This document shows, one piece after another, positions 7,785-16,445 of a DNA stretch of 64,000 bases. The DNA is taken from positions 124,001 through 188,000 of the forward strand of contig NZ_OZ246980.1 of NCBI RefSeq assembly GCF_965232525.1, in the 5' to 3' direction. This stretch comes from Bauldia sp965232525 (GTDB lineage Bacteria; Pseudomonadota; Alphaproteobacteria; Rhizobiales; Kaistiaceae). Numbering within the stretch: position 1 is the first letter of the stretch; each line of letters opens with the position of its first letter. The notes below the pieces were generated by a model that was not told the DNA's origin, made no database searches, and saw only the letters and a list, made by a program, of their open reading frames with translations. A program made the position numbers and the translations under genes.

Positions 7785-9134
7785 CTACCCCTGGACGACG
7801 AACGTCGGAACGACGCTTCCGCCCTTGGCGACGTTCACGATTTCCGCCTCCGACAGGCGGGTCAGGAATCCCGCCAGATCGCCCCGGCAGACGAACGGAT
7901 CGGTGTCCTCATAGACGGCCTTGGACGGGACGCCGGGCTCGACAACCGGATACGAGACACGCTCGGTCGGAACGCGTTTCTGGACGATGTAATCGGATTC
8001 GAGCGCGGCACGGATCGCTGCCTCCCACGCTGATGGGCTGTGCCGCCATCCCAGTTCGACACCGTCGCCTTTGGCCTCATGCGTTGGCTTGAGAACGAGA
8101 TCGTTCTGGTTGGCGATGACATACGCGACGAGATCGATCCTCTTGCCGCCCGGATCGGTCGAGGAAGCCTCGCGCAGAAGCCGGCCCCAGGGAACATGCT
8201 CACGGATGATGTCCTGATCGGTCGAATCGAGGCCGAGGTCGACATCCGGGTCGGTGATCAGTGCAAAGAGCGCCTTGTGTCCCATCAACTCCGACCGGAA
8301 GGGGTTGACCATGCAGACCGCCTGTTGCCGAAGCGCGGCAAGCAATGGCCCCAATTCGTCCAGGGACGACAGGACATCGCGGGTCAGCATCATCCGGTAG
8401 ACCACATCGACGGGGGCGCCATCCGCGGTCAATCGCTGGCCGTCGAACGCGAGCGCGGATGGATCCACCGCAACGATCGAACCAATGCCGTGTTCGAGGA
8501 GCGGTCTTGCGCCGTGCAGCACGGCATCGGCGGTTGTCCCGATCCGGTCGAACCATCCGACCGCGGCTACTCTTGGGGCGCCGGTCCCGCCCCAATCTCG
8601 CCAGGCGTCGACGAACGCGCCGGCCATGGCGGGCTGCAGCAACAAAGCCCGCAAGCCGAACTCCATCTCCATCGCGCGAAACGTCTCCATATCCGCGAAG
8701 ATCGACGCCAGCGCGTCATTGTGATCCGTCCCGCCCGGGCAGTCGGCATTGAGTTCGATGAAGTTCAGATCGGAGGTCTTCCGAAACGCATCGAGCCGTG
8801 TGATCGCGCCGTGGTCGGCACCCGCTGGCTCCAGGTGCACAAGGTCGCCGATCCAGTCGTAGAATTTGCCGAGGTGTTCGGCCTCGCGCGCCCGATCGGC
8901 GACAAGATAGTCACGCGCCTTACGGAGCGCGTTCGAGAGTACACGGACCACCTGTCGATGCCGGGCATATTCGCCCTCGCCGACGAAATGCGGCCGCGCG
9001 ACCATGCACACCGGCCGATCGTATTTGAGCAGACCACGCTCGTGTTGCGCGTTGAGCAGCCGCTCCACATCGCGCTCCGCGAACCGGACGAGCAGGTCAT
9101 CCCATCGCTCGGTTGCGTGGCCGATGTCCGCCAT
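7785..9134 (-). CDS. Circularly permuted ATP-grasp protein (glutathionylspermidine synthase-like)
   Basis: A 449-residue protein resembling the circularly permuted ATP-grasp group that includes glutathionylspermidine synthase-like enzymes, which join a carboxylate to an amine at the cost of ATP. Seen in order: an N-terminal aromatic/charged segment (VARPHFVGEGEYARHRQ), FIELNADCPGGTDHNDALA typical of the acidic substrate/Mg loop, VVYRMMLTRD, VNPFRSELMGHKALFALITD, and a lysine/glycine ATP-binding segment LVLKPTHEAKGDGVELGW followed by DYIVQKRVPTERVSYPVV. It stands alone, convergent with the CaiB gene and without the amidotransferase or alpha-E partner found with some relatives. The substrate is not predictable. 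Start ATG 9134 has no strong ribosome-binding site. Confidence 0.65.
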   Translation of the reverse strand: MADIGHATERWDDLLVRFAERDVERLLNAQHERGLLKYDRPVCMVARPHFVGEGEYARHRQVVRVLSNALRKARDYLVADRAREAEHLGKFYDWIGDLVHLEPAGADHGAITRLDAFRKTSDLNFIELNADCPGGTDHNDALASIFADMETFRAMEMEFGLRALLLQPAMAGAFVDAWRDWGGTGAPRVAAVGWFDRIGTTADAVLHGARPLLEHGIGSIVAVDPSALAFDGQRLTADGAPVDVVYRMMLTRDVLSSLDELGPLLAALRQQAVCMVNPFRSELMGHKALFALITDPDVDLGLDSTDQDIIREHVPWGRLLREASSTDPGGKRIDLVAYVIANQNDLVLKPTHEAKGDGVELGWRHSPSAWEAAIRAALESDYIVQKRVPTERVSYPVVEPGVPSKAVYEDTDPFVCRGDLAGFLTRLSEAEIVNVAKGGSVVPTFVVQG

Positions 9135-9254
9135 GGTCGCGTCCCCGTCATCGTTCGCCGATGACGTCTATGCATGATTCTCGTCGCGTTCAATGGGCTG
9201 CGACCTAACCGGAGTCGGATTCGATGGCGACGAGTGCTGACGAGGATGATCGGC

Positions 9255-9689
9255 GGTCTCTCGCTGTTCGGCGGTCGCGGCTCGGTGATCGGCATCGTGC
9301 TCAGGGAGAAGCGGGCGACCACCATGGACATCCTCGACCAGTATGTTCAGATCGCCGGGATCACCTCGCCCGACCTCCTGGTCGAGGAACTGTCCGGCGG
9401 CCAGGCGCAGGCCGTCGCCATCGCCCGCGCGGTGCATTTCAAGCGTGACATCCTGCTCCTCGACGAACCGACCAGCGCGCTTTCGATCCGCGAGACCGAG
9501 ACGGTGCTGGCGATCATGCGGGACCTCGCGGACTCGGGCGTGTCCTGCGTGTTCGTCACTCACAACCTCTATCACGCGTTCCGGGTCTGCGACCGCTTCG
9601 CCATCATGTCTTATGGCCGGAATGTGAAGAGCGTCCCGAAGTCTGAAACCTCGCTCAACGAACTCACCGATATCATCATGAGCCACTAG
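9255..9689 (+). pseudogene. Sugar ABC transporter ATPase, 5' truncated (no Walker A)
   Basis: The frame begins near 9174 but recognisable ATPase text starts only around 9255 (GGLSLFGGRG). It contains the ABC signature LSGGQAQAVAIARA, Walker B DILLLDEPTSALS, the D-loop region and the switch histidine in VFVTHNLYHAF. These match the single-domain RbsA/FrcA-like ATPases of ribose-type transporters. The first 95 or so residues, with the Walker A P-loop and Q-loop, are missing, and no permease or binding protein is adjacent. It cannot bind ATP normally and is best read as a transporter relic. Confidence 0.7.
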
Positions 9690-9787
9690 TGGAACGATGG
9701 CGTACCGTGCTAGCGATCCGTCGCATTGGTGGCCTTGTTCAACGTGTGTTGGCAGTGCGGGGCCGGGCAAACGCTTAGGAGCCCCAG

Positions 9788-10999
9788 ATGACGGATCGTT
9801 CGATCATTTCGCGCATTGAACTGCGCCAATTCACATTCGAGGCGGCCAACCTCGGCGTTGTCGGCGACGATCCGGCGTCCCTCGACCGGGCCGGCGGCAC
9901 CCCCGGCGGCGCGGTGGAGTACGCACCGGGTCAGTCGACTACGATGTCCCGCTATGCGATCGCCATCGAAACCGCCGACGGGTGTCGTGGCGAATACGTC
10001 ACCCACTATGTGGGGACGCAATCGGCCTTCGCGCAAACCGCCATGCTTGCACCGATGTTGGTCGGCCGCGACGCCGAAGCCCGCGAGGGTCTCTATGACG
10101 ACATGAAGCGCGAGTTGCGCCAATACGATCGTATGGGACAGGGGCCCATCGACATCGCACTCTGGGACCTTGCCGGCAAGAAATACGGCGCCTCGGTCTC
10201 CCGCTTGCTGGGCGGCTATCGTCATCGCCTGCCGGCTTACGCGTCGACCTATCACGGTGATCGCAACGGTGGGCTGGACAGCAAGGAAGCCTTCGCCGAC
10301 TTCGCCAATTACTGCGCCGACATTGGTTACCGCGCCTTCAAGATTCACGGTTGGCACGAGGGCGACGCGCGGGAGGAAGCGGAGAACCTGCTCTACGTCC
10401 GCAAGGTCGTCGGCGACGGCATGACGCTGATGATCGATTGCGCCTGTGAGCTACGGACCTTCGCCGACGCCCTTTATGTCGGGCGCGCCTGCGACGACGC
10501 CAACTACTTCTGGTATGAGGACCCATTCCGCGACGCCGGCACCAGCGCCCATGCACACAAGCTGCTGCGCGAGAAACTGCGCACGCCCATCCTGCAGACC
10601 GAGCATATTCGCGGTGTTGAGCCGAAGGCCGACTTCATCCTCGCCGGCGGCACCGACTTTCTCCGGTCGGACCCCGAATACGACATGGGCATCACCGGCG
10701 CGATGAAGATCGCCCATCTCGCCGAAGCGCTGGGCGTCGACTGCGAGGTTCACGCGACCGGACCGGCACACCGGGCCGTGGTGAGCGCGATGCGCAACAC
10801 CAACTTCTACGAGATCGCCCTGGTCGGACCGGACTGCCCCAACGCGATCCCACCGGTCTACACCTGCGGCTACAGCGACCAGCTCGACTGTATCGACCGG
10901 GATGGCAGCGTCGGCGTCCCCGACGGTCCCGGCCTCGGCGTCACCTACGACTGGGACTACATCCGGTCCAACACGATCCAGCTGTTTGAGTACACCTGA
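9788..10999 (+). CDS. Enolase-superfamily dehydratase/racemase (mandelate racemase-like)
   Basis: A 403-residue member of the mandelate racemase/muconate lactonizing group, which abstracts a proton alpha to a carboxylate, typically for sugar-acid dehydration. Visible are the capping domain (MSRYAIAIETADG, GQGPIDIALWDLAGK), then barrel residues AFKIHGW (K-x-H in place of the common K-x-K), metal ligands in LMIDCAC, WYEDPF and LQTEHIRG, and a late histidine in EVHATG. AGGAGC ten bases before ATG 9788 is the ribosome-binding site. The K-x-H acid/base motif and diverged capping domain prevent assigning a substrate. It is convergent with the MetE-like gene and may act in the same catabolic island. 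Confidence 0.8.
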   Translation: MTDRSIISRIELRQFTFEAANLGVVGDDPASLDRAGGTPGGAVEYAPGQSTTMSRYAIAIETADGCRGEYVTHYVGTQSAFAQTAMLAPMLVGRDAEAREGLYDDMKRELRQYDRMGQGPIDIALWDLAGKKYGASVSRLLGGYRHRLPAYASTYHGDRNGGLDSKEAFADFANYCADIGYRAFKIHGWHEGDAREEAENLLYVRKVVGDGMTLMIDCACELRTFADALYVGRACDDANYFWYEDPFRDAGTSAHAHKLLREKLRTPILQTEHIRGVEPKADFILAGGTDFLRSDPEYDMGITGAMKIAHLAEALGVDCEVHATGPAHRAVVSAMRNTNFYEIALVGPDCPNAIPPVYTCGYSDQLDCIDRDGSVGVPDGPGLGVTYDWDYIRSNTIQLFEYT

Positions 11000-11003
11000 C
11001 GAT

Positions 11004-12167
11004 TCAGGCCACTAATTCCCACAGCCTGCTGCTGGCGATTTTCGCGCCCTCGCTGAGGGCCTTGAACTTGGCCCAAACGATCCGCGGCTCGACCTCGGTC
11101 TTGTACATCGCCTGGGATGAGAACCCGCAGTCGGCGCTGGCGATGACGTTCTCGCGGCCGACCCGCTCGGCGAAGCGCACGATGCGCTCGGCAACGTATT
11201 CGGGATGCTCGACAACGCTGGAGGCATGAGTGATGACGCCGGGGATGATGAGCTTGCCGTCGGGAAGCTTCACGTTCTCCCAGAGATGATACTCGTGCTC
11301 GTGACGGGGATTGCCGGCCTCGAACGAGTAGGCGCCGGCGTTCACGCGCAGCACCTGATCGATCATGTCCGGCAGGTCCGGTTCATAGATGCGCGGTCCC
11401 TGGTTGATGCCGTAGCAGGTGTGGAAGCGGACCTTCTCCGACGGTATCCCCTTGAGGCTGTGATTGACGGCGTCGACATAGAGCGATGCCTTGGCCAGGC
11501 GCGCGGCTTCGTCCAGTGACGTGTCCATATAGACGTTGGGCAGAAACGGATCGTCCACCTGCAGCAGGAAGCCGGCGTCGATGATCGCCCGGTACTCCTC
11601 CGAGATCGCGTCGGCCAGCGCGAACATATAGGCTTCCTCGGAGGGGTAGTATTCGTTGAAGCCGACGCCAGTGACGGCCGCCGACGGCATGAACGCCTCG
11701 TCACAGCCGTACTTGTCGACCGCCGCCTGCAGGTTTTCCAGATCGGTCTTCAGCGCCTCCTGGCCGACATAGCGAATCGCGCCGACGCAAAACATCGGCG
11801 CTGACGGCGCGATCGCGCCACCCAGCATGGCGCGCTGGAAATAGTCCTCGTAGTACTCGGGAAACGCGGCCTTCTCCTCCACGTAGATGGGGACCTCCGT
11901 GTCGGGCCGCGCTTCGAATCCGGACAGGCGGTCGTTGATGTAGACCGCGTGCCCCGGTTTGGACATCTCACCATCGGCGACGGTGTCGAGGCCGGCCTCC
12001 ACCTGCTTGCCGACCATGTCTTCCACCGACCGCTTCAGGAGCGCCTGGAACGCTGCCTCGTCAACCGGCTCCCCGGCCAGTCGCAGCTTCAGCATGTCGA
12101 GAAGATCGTGCGGTCGCGGCAGGCTTCCGACGTGGGTGGTGCGGATACGATCGATGCTATGTTTCAT
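11004..12167 (-). CDS. MetE C-terminal-like (cobalamin-independent methionine synthase family) protein
   Basis: A 387-residue protein similar to the C-terminal catalytic barrel of cobalamin-independent methionine synthase (full MetE is about 750). It has TTHVGSLPRP near the start, LLQVDDPFLP, the zinc-site HTCYGIN and the late zinc cysteine in ASADCGFSSQ. The family transfers methyl groups to thiols or cleaves related C-C or C-S bonds; such short paralogues often take part in catabolism. Start was placed at ATG 12167 (MKHSIDRIRTTHVGS) behind GGGGGAAA; a longer frame upstream to 12284 shows no conserved text. A candidate promoter lies at 12287-12314. Confidence 0.8.
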   Translation of the reverse strand: MKHSIDRIRTTHVGSLPRPHDLLDMLKLRLAGEPVDEAAFQALLKRSVEDMVGKQVEAGLDTVADGEMSKPGHAVYINDRLSGFEARPDTEVPIYVEEKAAFPEYYEDYFQRAMLGGAIAPSAPMFCVGAIRYVGQEALKTDLENLQAAVDKYGCDEAFMPSAAVTGVGFNEYYPSEEAYMFALADAISEEYRAIIDAGFLLQVDDPFLPNVYMDTSLDEAARLAKASLYVDAVNHSLKGIPSEKVRFHTCYGINQGPRIYEPDLPDMIDQVLRVNAGAYSFEAGNPRHEHEYHLWENVKLPDGKLIIPGVITHASSVVEHPEYVAERIVRFAERVGRENVIASADCGFSSQAMYKTEVEPRIVWAKFKALSEGAKIASSRLWELVA

Positions 12168-12286
12168 GGAGCTTGTGTTTCCCCCTTGAATGACAAGCCG
12201 GTCAACAGTCTCGCCGCGTTGCCTGAGCACCCGCGTACGGAGTCGATCGTTATCGTCGACTCTGTCTGACTCGGCCGTTCGCAATT

Positions 12287-12314
12287 ATCATATATCAAAC
12301 CCGTTTTTGTCCAA
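12287..12314 (-). promoter_or_regulatory. Candidate sigma70 promoter for the MetE-like gene
   Basis: On the minus strand TTGGAC (12314-12309) and TATGAT (12292-12287) are separated by 16 bases in an AT-rich patch of an otherwise GC-rich gap between the enoyl-CoA hydratase and the MetE-like gene. This would let the last gene of the minus-strand series be expressed separately. Confidence 0.4.
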
Positions 12315-12368
12315 GAGACCCTCCGTACTCACCGCGGAATTCACTGCGACCCAGCCTGACATCGGCTC

Positions 12369-13136
12369 TCACCGCCGCCGGAAGAGCGGGGCCCGTTTCT
12401 CGGCAAACGCGGCGCGGCCCTCGGCGGCATCCTCCGTGGCGAAGCAGATCGTCTGCAGATCGCGCTCGTATTCGATCGCCTTCTCCTGCGGCATCGCGAA
12501 CGCCGCCTTCAGATTGAGCTTGGCGGTTTCGGCGGCGATCGGAGCCCGCGTGGCAATGGTCGACGCGATTTCGCTGGCCCGGGGGAGAAGCTCAGCCTGG
12601 GTCGTGACCGCGCTGACCAGGCCCCAGGCAAGCGCCTGCTCGGCGGCAACCGGATCGCCGGTCATGATCATCATCGCCGCGTTGGATGGGCCGATCGAGT
12701 GGGTGAGGAAGGTCGCCATGCCGCCGCCGCCGATCCAGCCGAGCTTGATTTCCGGCGCGGCGAACTGGGCGTTGTCCGACGCGATCCGGATATCGCAGCT
12801 CATCGCCGTCTCCAGCCCACCGCCAAAGGCATAGCCGTTGACCGCGGCGATCGTCGGCTTGAGCAGCGAGCGGATCGCGTCGCAGTAGTCGGGACGATTC
12901 CGGAAGGCCCACGGCGTATCGTATCGGTCGAGTTCTCCGATATCCGATCCGGCGCAGAACGACCGCTCGCCGGCACCGGTGACGATGACGCAACGGATGG
13001 TGTCGCTGTCGTTGCAGGTCCCGACATGGGCGACGATCGCGTCCGCCATCTCCGGCGTCACCGCGTTGAGTTTAGCGGGGCGGTTCAGGGTGATCGTCGC
13101 AACGTGGCCATCGACCGAAAAGGTGACGTCATCCAT
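12369..13136 (-). CDS. Enoyl-CoA hydratase/isomerase family protein
   Basis: A 255-residue crotonase. It shows ATITLNRPAKLNA, the oxyanion-hole segments SFCAGSDIGEL and NGYAFGGGLE, and both glutamates used by true hydratases: Glu109 in GGGLETAMSCD and Glu129 in APEIKLG. Water addition to an enoyl-CoA (or the reverse) is thus plausible. It begins 17 bases after the CaiB stop in the same minus-strand operon. The CoA ester is presumably made by that CaiB enzyme. The specific substrate is unknown. Confidence 0.9.
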   Translation of the reverse strand: MDDVTFSVDGHVATITLNRPAKLNAVTPEMADAIVAHVGTCNDSDTIRCVIVTGAGERSFCAGSDIGELDRYDTPWAFRNRPDYCDAIRSLLKPTIAAVNGYAFGGGLETAMSCDIRIASDNAQFAAPEIKLGWIGGGGMATFLTHSIGPSNAAMMIMTGDPVAAEQALAWGLVSAVTTQAELLPRASEIASTIATRAPIAAETAKLNLKAAFAMPQEKAIEYERDLQTICFATEDAAEGRAAFAEKRAPLFRRR

Positions 13137-13153
13137 TGCAGTGTCCTTTGCTG

Positions 13154-14350
13154 TCAGTCGGCCTCGCCGACGCCGATCGCCCCTTCCGCCGCGAGCGCGG
13201 CGATCCGTTCGTCGCTGTAGCCGGCTTCCTTGAGCACCGCTTCGGTATGCTCACCGGCGAGCGGCGCGCCGCGATAGACCTCAGACGGTGTCTTGGAAAA
13301 GCGGATCGGGAACCCTGGGGTCTTCACCCTGCCCTCGGTCGGATGGTCATATTCGACCAGGGTCTGATTGTGTTCGATCTGCGGATCGGCGACCAGATCG
13401 GCATAGCCGTAGACCGGTCCCGCCCAGATGTCGTTGGCGCGGAACAGGTCGAGCCACTCCGCCGACGTCTTGGTGACGAGACGCGCGCGGGTCTTGGCGT
13501 AGATATCGTCGCGGCGCGACCAGGTGTCGGTTTCGTCGTCCATGTCGAGGAACGCCGGCTCGCCGATCACCTCGCCGAACCGCTTCATCGACGGGAACGC
13601 CACGATGATGAAGCCGTCGCTGGTGGCGAAGGCGCCATAGGGGGCGCGGATGTACACATGGGCGTGCGGCTCCGCCGACCGTTCCTGCGGTTTGCCGCCG
13701 ACCATGAACACCGCGAGTTCCTGCATCTGCAGCGTCGTGATCGCATCGAGCATGTTGACCTGGACGAGCTGGCCTTCGCCGGTTCGCTCGCGATGAAGCA
13801 GCGCCGCCAGCGCCCCTTCGAAGGCGGTGTACGCGGCAACCGCATCGACCAGATATTGCCCCGACGGCGTCGGTGGCTCGCCGTCACGGCCCGCCGACAA
13901 CATCGCCCCCGACATCCCTTGCAGGATCAGGTCCTGTCCGGGCCGATCAACGTAGGGGCCACTTTCGCCGTAGCCTGAGATCGACACATAGATCAGCTTC
14001 GGATTGATCACCGACAGCGACTCATAGTCGACACCGAGCCGCTTGGCGACGCCCGGTCGATAGTTCTGGAGGAAAACGTCGGCCGTCTTCACCAGGTCGA
14101 GCAGCACGGCTTTGCCATCCGGCGACTTGAGATTGATCGCCAGGGAACGCTTGTTGCGGTTGAGCGACAGGAACGAGACGTTGACCTTGTTGCCCTGCGC
14201 GCCGCCGGCCGACGTATGGCGCTGCCACTCCCCGGTCACCGGCTCGACCTTGACCACGTCGGCGCCAAGATCGCCGAGCCGTTGCGCGGCAAACGGGCCA
14301 GACATGGCGATCGAACAATCGAGAACGCGATAGCCGCTCAAAACATTCAT
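13154..14350 (-). CDS. CaiB/BaiF (family III) CoA-transferase
   Basis: A 398-residue family III CoA-transferase with YRVLDCSIAMSGPFAAQRLG, DVVKVEPVTGEW, LNRNKRSLAINLKS, NYRPGVAKRLGVDY and the catalytic Asp140 in DRPGQDLILQG. It follows the SDR gene by 55 bases and precedes the enoyl-CoA hydratase by 17. It most likely activates the acid product of the upstream sugar-type enzymes as a CoA thioester. It resembles but does not duplicate the CaiB protein at 6523-7695: the two differ throughout the C-terminal half. Confidence 0.9.
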   Translation of the reverse strand: MNVLSGYRVLDCSIAMSGPFAAQRLGDLGADVVKVEPVTGEWQRHTSAGGAQGNKVNVSFLSLNRNKRSLAINLKSPDGKAVLLDLVKTADVFLQNYRPGVAKRLGVDYESLSVINPKLIYVSISGYGESGPYVDRPGQDLILQGMSGAMLSAGRDGEPPTPSGQYLVDAVAAYTAFEGALAALLHRERTGEGQLVQVNMLDAITTLQMQELAVFMVGGKPQERSAEPHAHVYIRAPYGAFATSDGFIIVAFPSMKRFGEVIGEPAFLDMDDETDTWSRRDDIYAKTRARLVTKTSAEWLDLFRANDIWAGPVYGYADLVADPQIEHNQTLVEYDHPTEGRVKTPGFPIRFSKTPSEVYRGAPLAGEHTEAVLKEAGYSDERIAALAAEGAIGVGEAD

Positions 14351-14405
14351 CGGCTTGGGTCCTGCCAGCGTTGGTGATCGGCCCGCGATGCCGGCGCAAC
14401 AGCGA

Positions 14406-15200
14406 TCATTGCATCACCCAACCGCCGTCGACATTGATCGTCTGACCGGTGATGAAACTCGCCTGATCGGAGGCCAGGAACATCATGATGTTGGCGATGT
14501 CGGACGGATGCCCGCGCCGCTTCAGCGCCTGCCGGTCGAGGATGAACTGATTGTACTTTTCGGGGTCGGGGTGAATCATCTCCGCGTCCGTCGGAAACGC
14601 GCCCGGCGCGACCGCGTTGACCGTCACGCCGTACTGGCCGAGTTCGCGCGCCCAGGCGCGGGTCAGCCCGATCAGCGCCCCCTTCGACGCGACATAGGGG
14701 AAGAGCTTGTCCCAGCCGCCATAGAAGGTGACGCTCGAAACGTTGATGACACGCCCCCACCCTTGGTCGCGCATGCCCGGCAAAACCGCCATAGCGCACT
14801 GCACATGGGCATCGACGTTGACCTCCTGCACCAGGCGATACTCCGCGAACGTGAAATCCTCGAAGGGCCTGGCCGGATAGACGGCGGCGTTGTTGATCAG
14901 GACGTCGATCACGCCGTGCTCGGCAACGATCCGGTTCACCTCGCCCATGAAGGCCTCATCAGCAAGGTCGCACTGTTCGTAGATAACCTGGCCGGTGCCA
15001 TCCGAAGTTTGGGGCCGCAACAGGTCGCGGCCATCGTCACGGACATCGATAACCACGACGGTCGCCCCCGCGTCGGCAAAGCCCAGGGCAACGGGCACGC
15101 CCAGCCCACCGGCACCGCCGGTCAGGAGCACCGTGACGCCGGAGAAATCCGGCGCGGCAGCCGTTCGCGTCTTGGTCAGAGGCGATGTCTTGACGTTCAC
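14406..15200 (-). CDS. SDR-family NAD(P)-dependent oxidoreductase
   Basis: A 264-residue classical short-chain dehydrogenase. It has the Rossmann motif TGGAGGLG, cofactor-choosing VVVIDVRDD (acidic, favouring NAD+), INNAAVYPA, catalytic serine in INVSSV, YVASKG with Tyr and Lys, and the C-terminal SFITGQTINVDGGW. The GTG start at 15200 overlaps the upstream stop by four bases (GTGA), so translation is coupled. It probably oxidises a hydroxyl of a sugar, lactone or sugar acid in this operon. Confidence 0.9.
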   Translation of the reverse strand: MNVKTSPLTKTRTAAAPDFSGVTVLLTGGAGGLGVPVALGFADAGATVVVIDVRDDGRDLLRPQTSDGTGQVIYEQCDLADEAFMGEVNRIVAEHGVIDVLINNAAVYPARPFEDFTFAEYRLVQEVNVDAHVQCAMAVLPGMRDQGWGRVINVSSVTFYGGWDKLFPYVASKGALIGLTRAWARELGQYGVTVNAVAPGAFPTDAEMIHPDPEKYNQFILDRQALKRRGHPSDIANIMMFLASDQASFITGQTINVDGGWVMQ

Positions 15201-16381
15201 TGCCTCAGAGCCTCCCATGTGTCGGTCGGCTGCGGATAGTCGTCCTCGGGCTGCCGCACGATCGCGCCGATGCGCGACGCCGCCGCGCCGATTGCATCGG
15301 CGCCGTCGAGAACGGCGAACCGTGTCGTGTAATGCCGCTCGTCCCCGTGCTCCAGCACGATCAGCTCCCCCCGCTCCCGCGCGAACGGCTTGCCGAACAC
15401 GTGATTGGTCGACGGTTCGATACCGATCGCATACTGGCCCTCCTGGAAATTCTGCCATTCGTACTGACAGGGAAACTCGGCCCTGTTGGTCTCGATCATG
15501 AAGCCGAGGCCGCGACCACCGTCGAAGTCATCGTTCACGACCGCCACCGGCACGCGACCGTCGGCGTCGGCGACCATCTCGTGCTGCCAGACCTGCTCGT
15601 GAAACGCGAACTGCGGACTGGGTAGGGTCCGATAGCCGACGCCCTGATCGCGGTAGGTTTCGGCGTGTGCCGCCCACACGGTTTGCCGGATCGGCGCGAG
15701 GTAGCGGCTGCCTTCGGCGAGCACCGGATAACCCAGATTGATGTGGTAGAGATACATGTGCGGCGTCTTGTAGAAGCCGTGATTGACGACCCGATCGCGC
15801 AGCGTGAAGGCGCTCTCGCCGACCTTGGCTTCGATCCGGCGGATCAGATGCAGATCCTCGCCGAACACCGTCGCCTGCTGTACGATCCCCTCGCACCACA
15901 GCGTACAGTCGTCACCGTCCCAGGTCTCGCCGTACCCGACGAGCCGCGCCGGGATCGTCCCGATCCGGCCGTGGATCGAAGAGTCGACCGTCTTGCGGTG
16001 GACATAGTGGTAGTGATCGGCCGGGTCGGAATCCATGAACAGGATGTGGTCGAGGCCGCAGGTCACCATCAGCCCGGAAAACGATCGCAGCCAGCCGAGC
16101 CCGCCCTCGCCCTCGTATTCATGGAGCGCCGGATTTCGGAAACCCGCCGGCGAGTGCCAGCCGATCGCCGCGCCGCGATACTCGCAATCGGCAACGTCGA
16201 GAGCCCGATCGACCAGCGCGGTGAACCGGAAGCCCGTGCCTGTGCGAAACTCCAGCATCCGGATGCCTCGTTCGAGCCCGTCGCCGAGTGTCATCAGCCG
16301 CACGCCGGCAAACTGCGACAGCGCCCCGGCGTGTTGAGCGACGCTCCGTCGCGTCGCCTCGCGTCCGTAGAGCCTGACCAT
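15197..16381 (-). CDS. DUF4432 / aldose-1-epimerase-like protein
   Basis: A 394-residue galactose-mutarotase-fold protein of the DUF4432 type. Seen are GVRLMTLGDGLERGIRMLEF, LVDRALDVADCEYRG, GLMVTCGLDHI, the histidine-rich HYHYVHRK segment, HMYLYHINLGYPVL, and IEPSTNHVFGKPFARE. Such proteins accompany sugar catabolic operons and are thought to interconvert anomers or bind sugars; catalysis has not been shown for most. The start at ATG 16381 follows GGAGCGGG. The frame could begin upstream at 16501 but that part is not conserved-looking. It is cotranscribed with the isomerase before it and overlaps the SDR. Confidence 0.78.
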   Translation of the reverse strand: MVRLYGREATRRSVAQHAGALSQFAGVRLMTLGDGLERGIRMLEFRTGTGFRFTALVDRALDVADCEYRGAAIGWHSPAGFRNPALHEYEGEGGLGWLRSFSGLMVTCGLDHILFMDSDPADHYHYVHRKTVDSSIHGRIGTIPARLVGYGETWDGDDCTLWCEGIVQQATVFGEDLHLIRRIEAKVGESAFTLRDRVVNHGFYKTPHMYLYHINLGYPVLAEGSRYLAPIRQTVWAAHAETYRDQGVGYRTLPSPQFAFHEQVWQHEMVADADGRVPVAVVNDDFDGGRGLGFMIETNRAEFPCQYEWQNFQEGQYAIGIEPSTNHVFGKPFARERGELIVLEHGDERHYTTRFAVLDGADAIGAAASRIGAIVRQPEDDYPQPTDTWEALRQ

Positions 16382-16445
16382 GACCCGCTCCGTTTGAGAG
16401 TTGCCCCGCGTCTCTTCGTCGACGTGAGGCGTATGGTTGATGCTG

